Origin: Nostoc sp. LEGE 06077
Lineage (GTDB): Bacteria > Cyanobacteriota > Cyanobacteriia > Cyanobacteriales > Nostocaceae
Assembly (NCBI RefSeq): GCF_015207705.1
Contig: NZ_JADEWI010000011.1
Coordinates: 93,111-157,110, forward strand
Direction: 5' to 3'
Length of the DNA: 64,000 nucleotides
The notes below the pieces were generated by a model, which was not told the origin of the DNA, did no database searches, and was given only the letters and a program-made list of their open reading frames with translations. Shown here piece by piece: positions 36,386 to 45,323 of this stretch (positions within the stretch are counted from its first letter, which is position 1; each line of letters begins with the position of its first letter). A program made the translations under genes and the position numbers.

Positions 36386-37525
36386 ATGCAGCAACGGCAT
36401 TTATTCCCAAAGCACACTGTTTTGGATTCCGCTAACACTTTTAATTCCAGAAGCTATGGTTTTTGGCTTCTTAAGGGTATCACTACCGGGCAACGGGTAG
36501 ATAAATTCCAGTTTTTTAGTTTTTACTTTTTACTTTTTACTTTTTTATTGAGTCCCATCGCCGCCAAGGCGAGTGATATTACCCAACAACTTCATCGACC
36601 ATTAAGCAGTTCGAGTTCGCAATATGCAAGGGATGAAGCTGATAGTTTGTTGCGGGTTGGTGAACAGCAATATCGCTCAGGTAATGGAGCTAAAACTATT
36701 AACTCTTGCTTACAAGCTTTAGATATTTATCACTCAATTGGTGACGTGAGATCTACTGGTTTAACTTATGAGTTATTAGCTAAGGCGTATATTCAAGAGG
36801 AACGGTTTAAAGAAGGGGAAGACGCATTACGCCGACGATTAGCGATCGCACGAGATACCAAAGATTTTCAAGCGCAGATTTTCGCCTTAAATAATATCGC
36901 GGCGATTCTCCTTCAAGGAGGTGAAACAGCCGCCGCAGGTAGTACAGTTCAAGAAGCATTGACAATTGCTCAAGGTGTGAACAATATCGAAGGTCAAGGA
37001 CTTTCTTTAAGCAATTTAGGCTTAGTATCAGCGAGACTAGGTGATTATAATAAAGCGATTAAACTTTATGAAACTGCTTTAACTTATCGCCGCCAAAAAA
37101 ATGATCCAATTGGGGAAGCAAATACTCTCAATAATTTAGGTGATGCTTATCTGGCTGCGGGGAATTATCCAGATACTATCGGTACTTATGGGTTAGCAAT
37201 GCGGCTGGCGAAAATCAATGGCGATCGCACCATTCAGTTACGCGCCATTGATGGTTTAGTTAAAGCACATACTTCTGTCGGACGCAATGAACGCGCCTTT
37301 GAACTACTCCAAGACCGTTTAATTATCGCTCAAGAATTACAAAATTTACCAGAACAATTGAAAACTTTTGAATCTTACGCTGAGTTCTATGAGCAGTTAG
37401 GTAATTATTCTACTGCCAAGAATTTTTACGAAAGAGCAATTGCGATCGCCAACACGATAAAAGATACCAAGCGAGAACTAGTATTAAAAGATAGATTAAC
37501 TAAGTTGCAGAAAAAGCGAAGTTGA
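36386..37525 (+). CDS. Secreted TPR-repeat protein
   Basis: 379 residues. After an unusual long N-terminal stretch, a hydrophobic segment FYFLLFTFLLSPIAAKAS (about 47-64) looks like a signal peptide with cleavage near AKA-S. About six tetratricopeptide repeats follow (about 80-370), for example GLSLSNLGLVSARLGDYNKA and EANTLNNLGDAYLAAGNYPD. TPRs are protein-protein scaffolds; the partner is unknown. The hydrophobic core is encoded by a TTTTTAC heptamer repeat at 36512-36547, an odd origin for a leader sequence. A strong terminator follows at 37579. Confidence 0.75.
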   Translation: MQQRHLFPKHTVLDSANTFNSRSYGFWLLKGITTGQRVDKFQFFSFYFLLFTFLLSPIAAKASDITQQLHRPLSSSSSQYARDEADSLLRVGEQQYRSGNGAKTINSCLQALDIYHSIGDVRSTGLTYELLAKAYIQEERFKEGEDALRRRLAIARDTKDFQAQIFALNNIAAILLQGGETAAAGSTVQEALTIAQGVNNIEGQGLSLSNLGLVSARLGDYNKAIKLYETALTYRRQKNDPIGEANTLNNLGDAYLAAGNYPDTIGTYGLAMRLAKINGDRTIQLRAIDGLVKAHTSVGRNERAFELLQDRLIIAQELQNLPEQLKTFESYAEFYEQLGNYSTAKNFYERAIAIANTIKDTKRELVLKDRLTKLQKKRS

Positions 37526-37578
37526 TTTTCATCAGCGGAGTTATCTCTAACCCTTGATATCAATATGCAGCGAATGAG

Positions 37579-37623
37579 AAAAACATATCCTCGATTTCTT
37601 TAAGAAGTCAGGGATATGTTTTT
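37579..37623 (+). terminator. Intrinsic terminator-like hairpin after the TPR gene
   Basis: AAAAACATATCC pairs with GGATATGTTTTT across a 21-nt loop (12-bp stem ending in a T-run), 54 bp behind the stop codon of the TPR gene. Confidence 0.65.
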
Positions 37624-37643
37624 ATTTGAGAGAAAATATAAAT

Positions 37644-37770
37644 ATAGGAATCATATTTGATTTGGAGAAAAAACTCAGTACACCTCTGTTATTTCTTTTC
37701 CTGTTCCCTGTTTCCTGTTCCCTGTTCCCTGCCTACACAAGTAATTTCAATAATCAAGTCGGATTCCTAT
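37644..37770. repeat. MITE-like dispersed repeat, copy 2
   Basis: 127 bp with the same ends as the copy at 19795: ATAGGAATCATATTTGATT at the left and AATCAAGTCGGATTCCTAT at the right. The length difference comes from extra CTGTTCCCTGTT units in the centre, so the inner part is a slippage-prone repeat. Confidence 0.88.
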
Positions 37771-38020
37771 ATGTAACCGCAGATGAATCTAGATAAAGGC
37801 GGAGATAATTTTGATTATTGCCCCTAATTAGCTGTGTCATTGCACTACTGTGTGATATAAAAAAATAAATATAATAAATTAATTTTTAGCAAAACTAACT
37901 GATTAAAGTAAGAATACTCAGTAACTTTTATTGTATAAATACTTCAATTAACCAAAAGAAATATATTTATTGAGCAGGTTGCACTATCCCTGATTGTTTA
38001 CAAAGTGAATAAGATTAGTT

Positions 38021-39355
38021 ATGCCTTTAGATTTAGAAAGATTTTATCAGGCTTGTAATCCTAGTCGGCCTCTCATGATGGGAGATGCAAGCGATCGCCG
38101 CTATTATATCGATTTTGCAGCGGTGCGAGGGGGCAAAATTATTGAGGCTTTGCTGCGAACAATTACCCGCATTTCACCGGATATTCCTACTTGTCAATTG
38201 TTTACCGGACATCTAGGTTGTGGGAAATCTACAGAATTGTTGCGCTTAAAAGCTGAGTTAGAAGAGCAAAAATTTCATGTAGTTTATTTTGAGTCTACCC
38301 ATGTCTTAGAAATGGCCGACGTAGACATCACGGATATTTTACTAGCGATCGCGGGACAAGTGAGTGAAAGTCTCGAAGCGAGAAAAATCCGCCTCAAGCC
38401 GAGTTACTTCACAAAATTATTTACAGAAATTGTTGATTTTCTCCAAACACCAATTGACTTGGGTGTAGAAGCAGAATTATCTGTGGGGATAGCGAAAATC
38501 ACCGCCAAAACTAAAGAAAGTCCCCAACTGCGGCGACGGTTAAGAGATTATCTGGAACCGCGTACCCAAAATATTTTGCAGTCCATCAATAAAGAACTCC
38601 TAGAACGCGCCAATAACGAACTAAAAAATCAAGGTAAAAAAGGTCTAGTAGTAATTGTTGATAATTTAGATCGGGTGGCGATTCGGCCTTTACCATCAGG
38701 GCGATCGCTGCCAGAATACTTATTTATTGAACGTGGCGAACAATTACGTAAACTCGCCTGTCACTTAGTTTACACAATTCCTTTATCTTTAATTTTCTCC
38801 AACGATAGCGCCGAACTTCAGCATCGTTTGGGTGGTGGGGTTGCGCCCAAAGTTTTACCTATGATCCCTGTGCGCCTGCGTTCTGGAGAAATATTTAACC
38901 AAGGGTTAACACTCATGCGACAAATGGTGTTAGCTAGAGCCTTTCCTGACATCCCACCGGGCGATCGGTTAGGCTTAACTACAGAGGTATTTGATAACCT
39001 GGAAACATTAGATCGATTGTGCTTAATTAGCGGTGGTCATGTACGGGACTTACTAGGGCTATTGTTCGACTGTTTGAGAGAACAAGATCCACCCTTTGAG
39101 CGCGACTGCGTAGAACTGGTGATTCAACGCCAGAGAGACTACCGCGCCCACGCCATTGATCCTCATGAGTGGGAACTAATTTTTCAGGTGGTAGAACAGC
39201 AACGAGTTGGTGGGGATATTGCTTATCACACCCTCTTACGTAGCTTGTTTGTCTTTGAATATCGTGATCATCGAGGTGCTTGGTTTGCTGTCAACCCAGT
39301 CATAGCAGAGACGCAAAAATTTACCACATGGTTGAACATACACAAGCAGACATAA
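38021..39355 (+). CDS. P-loop ATPase paired with a STAND/WD40 protein
   Basis: 444-residue cytoplasmic ATPase. Walker A is GHLGCGKSTE (about 63-72) and Walker B VVIVDNLDR (about 210-218); the sequence between and after follows the KAP/STAND-like AAA pattern, with an ISGGHVRDLLGLLFD segment near 335 and a winged-helix-like C-terminus (ELIFQVVEQQR...LRSLFVFEYRD). No membrane segment. The last 28 bp overlap the ATG of the next gene (39328), so the two are made together and probably act together. Which process they serve is unknown. Confidence 0.75.
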   Translation: MPLDLERFYQACNPSRPLMMGDASDRRYYIDFAAVRGGKIIEALLRTITRISPDIPTCQLFTGHLGCGKSTELLRLKAELEEQKFHVVYFESTHVLEMADVDITDILLAIAGQVSESLEARKIRLKPSYFTKLFTEIVDFLQTPIDLGVEAELSVGIAKITAKTKESPQLRRRLRDYLEPRTQNILQSINKELLERANNELKNQGKKGLVVIVDNLDRVAIRPLPSGRSLPEYLFIERGEQLRKLACHLVYTIPLSLIFSNDSAELQHRLGGGVAPKVLPMIPVRLRSGEIFNQGLTLMRQMVLARAFPDIPPGDRLGLTTEVFDNLETLDRLCLISGGHVRDLLGLLFDCLREQDPPFERDCVELVIQRQRDYRAHAIDPHEWELIFQVVEQQRVGGDIAYHTLLRSLFVFEYRDHRGAWFAVNPVIAETQKFTTWLNIHKQT

Positions 39356-42300
39356 AATCTGCTAACCAACGGGCGTTGCGGAGTTTAAGCAGAGCAATTT
39401 CTCTGTCACGAGGACAATTCTCGGTAGTTTTGGTGTGTTGCAATTATCGTGTTTTGCAAGAGCAAATACTCCAACAATTAGAAATTCTTTCACCAGGTTC
39501 CATCAAGAAACTCGTTTTACCCCACAATGCGCGAAGTCTTTACAGCACCATTCATGTTCAACTGCGGAGTGATGAACAGCAACCATCTGTATTGAATATC
39601 TTGGGTTTAGAGTCAGTAGAACGGATTGATGATTTACTGAGTTCGATTAATCAAATCCGTGATGAATTTCCTAAACGTCATTCATTTCCGATGATTTTTT
39701 GGGTGAATGATGAAATCTTGCAAAAAGTAGTGCGTTTAGCCCCAGATTTTGCGAGTTGGGCGGCGACACCAATTCGTTTTGAAATGACCACAACTCAATT
39801 ACAAGAGTTTTTGCGTCAGGAAACAGACTCTTTATTTGCGACAGTTTTACCGACACAGCATCAAGATAATCAAGGTACCTACTCAACCTTAGAGCAAATC
39901 TGGGAACATAACGATGAACTCCACTTTGCTATTCAAGAGTTGCGCCAGCGAGGAATTACCTTAGAACCAGAACTATACGCCAGTTTAGAATTTGTTTTTG
40001 GTTTAGATAATTATTTTAGCGATCGCATTGGGCGAGCCTTAACTCATTTTCAGCAAAGCTTAAGGGTTTGGCAACAATTAGCTCTAGAAAACAATGCAGA
40101 AAATTCTCACCAAAACATTCCTAATACTTGGAACACCGAATTAGATATCCTTAGTAACCATACTTCGCCTTTAGTCCGTCAAGGCGTATTACTTTATTAT
40201 TTAGGGTTATGTTATTCTCGCCTCGCCGAACAAAATCAAATTGAAAATCGTCGTTGTTGGGATGAATCTAAAGCTTATTTACAGCAATCATGTAATGTTT
40301 TGCAGTTAGCGCAACGTCCCGATATAGTTGCCGAATTTATTAGTCAGTTGGCTGAAGTTTTAGAACATTTGCAAGAGTGGTCAGAGTTACAAACTGTAGC
40401 GCAAAAGTCTTTAGAACTGCATCAAATTTATGGAAGTCAAATTCAACTTGCTTGTGACTATGGTTTTTTAGCACAGGTTGCTTTGCAGCAGTCGCGGTGG
40501 ATGCAAGCAAGTATTTTAGCCCATGTTTCTTTATTAAAATTAGGAGAAGCCCAAAGATATAGCGCTTCCCATCAATATTTATTTCCGTTATTACTGGCGC
40601 AGATTTATTATTTAATTTTAGCGGAAGCACAGCAAAGTTTAGGCGATGATAAAATTGCCAACGAATATTTAGATAAAGCCGCGCAAGAACTACCCAATGC
40701 TTTAGAAAATAGCGCCCATCAATATAATGCCCATCGTTATATTCGCTTATTGCGGACATTGCGATCGCTTTATTTTGCTGCGGGGCGATATCTCGAAGCC
40801 TACACTATCAGACAAAAACGGCGTTCCGTTGAGCAACAATACGGCTTTCGGGCTTTTATTGGGGCGGGACGCTTACAACCCCAAAGACAAGCCACTAACC
40901 CCGCCTTAATGTCTCCTTCTGGGACTAGCAGCGTCGCCTTAGAAATTGCTGCTTCCGGTCGAGAAGGGGATATTAATAACTTAATTGGCAAAATTAGCCG
41001 TGCTGACCAAAAGCTGATGGTAATTCACGGTCAATCAGGCGTAGGTAAAAGTTCCACCGTCAGCGCCGGACTTGTCCCAGCCTTACAAAATCGTACCGTA
41101 GGCGATCAAATTGCCGTGCCTGTAGTTATGCAAGTTTACACAGATTGGGTGCGAGAATTTGGTAAGGCTTTAGCGACGGCGATGTCTCAAGTTAACGGCG
41201 AGGAAACCTTAGAAGTAGGCGCATCTGACAGCAATATCCCCACAACTATCGCCGATATTTTGGCAAAATTAACCGCAAATGCCAATAATCATTTCATTAC
41301 AGTTTTAATCTTCGACCAATTTGAAGAATTTTTCTTTACTTGTAATCAACTAGTACAAAGGCAAAATTTTGATCGATTCTTGAGAGATTGTTTAAATATT
41401 TCCTTTGTAAAAATAGTCTTCTCTTTACGAGAAGATTATTTACATCGGTTGCTGGAATTTAAAAATCTCTCAGCATTAGAAGCAATTGATTATAATATCC
41501 TCGATAAAAATATTCGTTATCAATTAAATAATTTTTCTCCCGAATATACCAAAGTGATTATTCAAAAGTTAACCGAGCGATCACAAATGAGCTTAGAACC
41601 AGCTTTAATAGATGCTTTGGTAGAAGATTTATCAGCAGACCTGGGCGAAGTTAGACCAATTGAATTGCAAGTTGTTGGCGCACAACTCCAAGATGAGAGA
41701 ATTAATACTTTAGCCCAATATCAACCATATCGACCAAACAAACTGATTGAGCGTTATATTAAAGAATTAATTAAAGACTGTGGCCCTGAAAATGAAAGAG
41801 CCGCGTTACTAGTTTTATATTTACTCACCGATGAAACTAATCAAAGACCTTTTAAAACTCGTGCGGAATTAGCTACAGAAATTGCCGAATTAGAAGATGC
41901 AGGTAAATTAGAATTAGTCTTAAATATTTTAGTCAGTTCTGGTTTAGTCGTGTTATTTCCCGATGTGCCAGAACGCTATCAATTAATTCATGATTATTTG
42001 GTAGACTTGATTCGCTACTTGCAAGAACAAGAATCTAGTTTACAAGTCAAACTTGATCAGTTACGCCGCAAAGTTGATCAAAGTGAATCAGAAATTGAAC
42101 GCCTGAAAAGCGAACTCCGGCAAAAAAAGCAACAAGCTAGATTTACAGAATTTCAACCCCCACAAGGGTTGGATTTAGTTACAGAACTGCGAGAATTACG
42201 CAAGCGGGAAGAATTAAGTCAATTAGAAATTGAGCAATTAAGATCTGTGCTGAAAGAAAAAGAATTAACAGCACAACTAGCAGAAACTCAAGAAAAGCAA

Positions 42301-44403
42301 CAACTTAATGAAGCGCGATTAAATCGTTCTTTAAAAGTGGCCTTGTCTGTCGCTTTTTTAGCTATCTTTGGCTTATCAGTTTCTATTATCACCGTTTTAG
42401 ACAGTGAAATTAAAACCCTGAGTGTTTCGAGTGAAGCTTTGTTTGCTTCCCAAAAAGGCATAGATGCTTTAAAAGAAGGGATAAAAGCCGGGAGAAAATT
42501 ACAACAAGCACTTTGGGTAGACCCTTCAACCAGACAGCAAGTGCAGACGGCGCTGTATCAAGCAGTTTCCGGCGTTAGGGAGTTTAACCGTCTAGAGAAT
42601 CATACAGGTGGTGTCAATAGTGCAGTATTTAGCCGCGATCGCGCTTTAATTATTTCCGGCAGCGCCGATAATACAATTAAACTCTGGCGTGCCGATGGGA
42701 CTTTGCTCAAAGCCCTCTGGGGACATCAGGATATAGTTAATAGTGTCAGCTTTAGTCCCGATGGTCAGACAATTGCCTCTGGCAGTCAAGATATGACAGT
42801 GAGATTATGGAGTCGGGACGGTAAACCACTTAACATCCTCAAAGGTCATACGGCTGTAATTAATCGTGTGAGTTTTAGTCCCGATGGACAAATTATTGCC
42901 TCAGCCAGTACCGACAACACCGTAAAATTGTGGAGTCGTAACGGCAAATTACTCCACACTTTAAACGGACATCGAAGTTCAGTATTAGACGTAGCTTGGT
43001 CGCCAGACAGTAAAACTATTGCTTCTGCTAGTGCGGATGACAGCATTAAGTTATGGAGTCGAGAAGGTCAATTACTGCTAAGTTGGCAAGCCCATGATGA
43101 TGCAGTTAAGAGTATAGCTTGGTCTGGTGATGGTAAAACTATTGTTTCTGGCAGCTTAGACCAGACAATTAAACTGTGGACTCTCCAAGGTAAACTAATC
43201 AAAACTTTCTCTGGACATACAGCCGGAATCACCAGCGTCAGTTTCAGCCCTGATAACAATACAATTGCCTCAGCTAGTATCGATGAAACCGTGAAGTTAT
43301 GGAGTTTGCAAGGTTTACTCTTGGGAACTCTGCGAGGGCATAATAATTGGGTCAATAGTGTAAGTTTTAGTTCTGATGGTCGGACTTTAATTTCCGCAGG
43401 TCGTGACAAAACTGTGAAACTGTGGCGTTGGGATGATTTACTGCTACGTAACCTCAAGACAGACCAAGCCGACTGGATTACTAGTATCAGTTTTAGCCCT
43501 GATAGCCGCACCATCGCCGCAGCCAGTAGAGATTCCACTGTCAAACTCTTGAATAGCAAAGGGCAACTTTTACGCACCTTAAAAGGTCATCAAGGTCAAG
43601 TTTGGGGTGTAGCTTGGTCGCCAGATGGTGAAAATATTGCCTCAGCCAGTAAAGATGCAACTGTCAAAATTTGGCAACGTGATGGCAAGTTACTGCATAC
43701 TTTCACTGGTCATCGAGATACAGTCTTGAGTGTAGCGTGGTCTCGTGATGGTCAAATTATCGCCTCGGCTAGTAAGGATGCAACAGTCAAGCTTTGGAGT
43801 CGAGATGGGAAACTTCTCCACACCTTAAGAGGACATCGAGACGCGGTGAATTGGGTGGATTTTAGTCCTGATGGTCAATTATTAGCCTCAGCCAGCGACG
43901 ATAAAACAGTGATGATTTGGAGTCGGGATGGGAAACCACAAAAAACCTTAGACCGTCACAACCGTCCGGTGAATGGTGTGGCTTGGTCAACGGATGGTCA
44001 AACTTTAGCTTCTGCCAGTATTGATAGTACAGTGAAAATTTGGAGCCGAGACGGTCAATTACTCAATGATATTTCTGGAGATGGGGATAGTTTCATTAGT
44101 GTGAGTTTTAGTCCTGATGGCAAAACTCTAGTAGCAGCCAGCGAAGATAAACTCAAGTTATGGAACCGCGATGGCGTATTACTGATTGCCCTGAAAGGCG
44201 ATAAGGATGAATTAACTAGTGTGACTTTTAGCCCGGATGGTAAAACTTTGGCCGCAGGTAGTGGTAAAGGAATGGTAATTTTTCGGCCGTTAGCAGATAT
44301 AAAATTAGAGAATTTACTTACACGGGGTTGTAATTTACTACATGATTATTTCCAGACTAATCCGAAAATTAGTCAGAGCGATCGCGCTTTATGTTTAAGG
44401 TAA
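39328..44403 (+). CDS. STAND NTPase with transmembrane helix and 14 WD40 repeats
   Basis: About 1691 residues from ATG 39328. Residues about 20-190 look like an NTPase domain without a P-loop (FSVVLVCCNYRVLQ where GxxxxGK[ST] would be). A helical TPR-like region spans about 210-520. An nSTAND1-type domain follows: Walker A GQSGVGKS (about 570-577), Walker B VLIFDQFEEFF (about 660-670). Then a coiled coil (about 902-997), one transmembrane helix (ALSVAFLAIFGLSVSIIT, about 1004-1023) and fourteen WD40 repeats (about 1086-1664), enough for two seven-bladed propellers, with the tail LLTRGCNLLHDYF found in other cyanobacterial WD40 proteins. STAND proteins are ligand-triggered switches in signalling and immunity. 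Confidence 0.85.
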   Translation: MVEHTQADIKSANQRALRSLSRAISLSRGQFSVVLVCCNYRVLQEQILQQLEILSPGSIKKLVLPHNARSLYSTIHVQLRSDEQQPSVLNILGLESVERIDDLLSSINQIRDEFPKRHSFPMIFWVNDEILQKVVRLAPDFASWAATPIRFEMTTTQLQEFLRQETDSLFATVLPTQHQDNQGTYSTLEQIWEHNDELHFAIQELRQRGITLEPELYASLEFVFGLDNYFSDRIGRALTHFQQSLRVWQQLALENNAENSHQNIPNTWNTELDILSNHTSPLVRQGVLLYYLGLCYSRLAEQNQIENRRCWDESKAYLQQSCNVLQLAQRPDIVAEFISQLAEVLEHLQEWSELQTVAQKSLELHQIYGSQIQLACDYGFLAQVALQQSRWMQASILAHVSLLKLGEAQRYSASHQYLFPLLLAQIYYLILAEAQQSLGDDKIANEYLDKAAQELPNALENSAHQYNAHRYIRLLRTLRSLYFAAGRYLEAYTIRQKRRSVEQQYGFRAFIGAGRLQPQRQATNPALMSPSGTSSVALEIAASGREGDINNLIGKISRADQKLMVIHGQSGVGKSSTVSAGLVPALQNRTVGDQIAVPVVMQVYTDWVREFGKALATAMSQVNGEETLEVGASDSNIPTTIADILAKLTANANNHFITVLIFDQFEEFFFTCNQLVQRQNFDRFLRDCLNISFVKIVFSLREDYLHRLLEFKNLSALEAIDYNILDKNIRYQLNNFSPEYTKVIIQKLTERSQMSLEPALIDALVEDLSADLGEVRPIELQVVGAQLQDERINTLAQYQPYRPNKLIERYIKELIKDCGPENERAALLVLYLLTDETNQRPFKTRAELATEIAELEDAGKLELVLNILVSSGLVVLFPDVPERYQLIHDYLVDLIRYLQEQESSLQVKLDQLRRKVDQSESEIERLKSELRQKKQQARFTEFQPPQGLDLVTELRELRKREELSQLEIEQLRSVLKEKELTAQLAETQEKQQLNEARLNRSLKVALSVAFLAIFGLSVSIITVLDSEIKTLSVSSEALFASQKGIDALKEGIKAGRKLQQALWVDPSTRQQVQTALYQAVSGVREFNRLENHTGGVNSAVFSRDRALIISGSADNTIKLWRADGTLLKALWGHQDIVNSVSFSPDGQTIASGSQDMTVRLWSRDGKPLNILKGHTAVINRVSFSPDGQIIASASTDNTVKLWSRNGKLLHTLNGHRSSVLDVAWSPDSKTIASASADDSIKLWSREGQLLLSWQAHDDAVKSIAWSGDGKTIVSGSLDQTIKLWTLQGKLIKTFSGHTAGITSVSFSPDNNTIASASIDETVKLWSLQGLLLGTLRGHNNWVNSVSFSSDGRTLISAGRDKTVKLWRWDDLLLRNLKTDQADWITSISFSPDSRTIAAASRDSTVKLLNSKGQLLRTLKGHQGQVWGVAWSPDGENIASASKDATVKIWQRDGKLLHTFTGHRDTVLSVAWSRDGQIIASASKDATVKLWSRDGKLLHTLRGHRDAVNWVDFSPDGQLLASASDDKTVMIWSRDGKPQKTLDRHNRPVNGVAWSTDGQTLASASIDSTVKIWSRDGQLLNDISGDGDSFISVSFSPDGKTLVAASEDKLKLWNRDGVLLIALKGDKDELTSVTFSPDGKTLAAGSGKGMVIFRPLADIKLENLLTRGCNLLHDYFQTNPKISQSDRALCLR

Positions 44404-44595
44404 TCACATATTCTCCAGCTAAAGTACGGAAAATTTCACACAAATTTATCTAAAATCAATGATCACTTGGGATTCCCCATTATATTTTTTATAAAAATTT
44501 TACGTAAATATTGCTAATCGACAACAAAACACGATACAAGAAATGTATCTCAAATAAGATACAGCAAATAAACTTCAAAAAGATTGACCCTCTAT

Positions 44596-45216
44596 ATGAG
44601 CCAAAAATTTCTCGCTGTTGCAACCGCCTCATTTGTACTTGTTAGCAGTGGTTTCATAACTAAGGCTGAAGCTTTTAGCATTACTCCTGACAAAAATGGG
44701 CCAACATTTATTCTTAATGAAGAAAAAAATTCTTTAAAGGCTATCAAACGGTTGGAAATTTTCAACAAAAAGTATGATGTGAATTTTATCACTGGAACAT
44801 TTGAAGATTTATCGCTCACAAATCGGGGAATTACAACTTTTTATACAAATGCTAATGATGCGCGAAGGGCTAATACAATTCTTTGGCAAAGCTTAATTAA
44901 TTTGTATGACTTATCAGATCATGGATTTTCGAGTATAGAAGATGTTGAGGGAAATTTATCTCATCAATGGAACATCCCCTTTGTTTTTAGTGGTGGTATT
45001 GGAGTGGGCTGGTGGCGTGGATTAATTAATGATAATGATATTGGTTTAAGTAGAAGCAAGCGAGTCAATGCTTCAACCTTATACTTTACCGAAGTAACTT
45101 ACGCCAACTTTACGCCATCAACAGGATCATCTGTGCCTGAACCTCTAACTATTCTGGGTAGCTTAACTGCGGCTGGCTTTGGTATTGCGATCAAAAGAAA
45201 ATTTGTCTGTCAGTAG
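44596..45216 (+). CDS. PEP-CTERM sorting-domain protein
   Basis: 206 residues from ATG 44596. Signal peptide at the N-terminus (AVATASFVLVSSGFITKAEA, about 6-25) and a C-terminal PEP-CTERM sorting signal: VPEPLTILGSLTAAGFGIAI (about 180-199) then a basic KRKF end. Such proteins are processed by exosortase and sent to the outer surface or exopolysaccharide. The middle is unrecognised (IRREGULAR beta-rich, one GGIGVGWWRG segment). No exosortase in the window. Confidence 0.82.
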   Translation: MSQKFLAVATASFVLVSSGFITKAEAFSITPDKNGPTFILNEEKNSLKAIKRLEIFNKKYDVNFITGTFEDLSLTNRGITTFYTNANDARRANTILWQSLINLYDLSDHGFSSIEDVEGNLSHQWNIPFVFSGGIGVGWWRGLINDNDIGLSRSKRVNASTLYFTEVTYANFTPSTGSSVPEPLTILGSLTAAGFGIAIKRKFVCQ

Positions 45217-45269
45217 CAGAATTAACAGCAAAAATCACCTTTTGCCGAAGCTTGATAAAACTCTGGAAT

Positions 45270-45311
45270 TTACCGAAAAAGTTTGAGATAACTTTGGGGC
45301 TTTTTCGGTAA
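45270..45311. terminator. Hairpin between convergent genes
   Basis: TTACCGAAAAAG-type arm at 45271-45281 pairs with CTTTTTCGGTA at 45300-45310 across an 18-nt loop. It lies between the PEP-CTERM gene (plus) and the transglycosylase gene (minus) and could stop transcripts from both sides. Confidence 0.55.
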
Positions 45312-45323
45312 TTGTTTGAAAAA

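Larger units (their letters stand above)
37526..38020. other. 495-bp intergenic region: terminator plus MITE-like copy
   Basis: Contains the TPR gene terminator (37579-37623) and the inverted-repeat element (37644-37770). The remaining 250 bp up to the ATPase gene are AT-rich and should hold its promoter; no other structure seen. Confidence 0.6.

Noticed and set aside
40727..40991. Small reading frames on either strand inside the STAND/WD40 gene and in other large genes
   Set aside because: They follow the codon structure of the long gene in another frame and have no start context of their own.
38021..44403. Known Avs-type antiphage system
   Set aside because: There is no N-terminal nuclease, protease or other effector domain, and the presence of a membrane helix and WD40 propellers does not match the described types.
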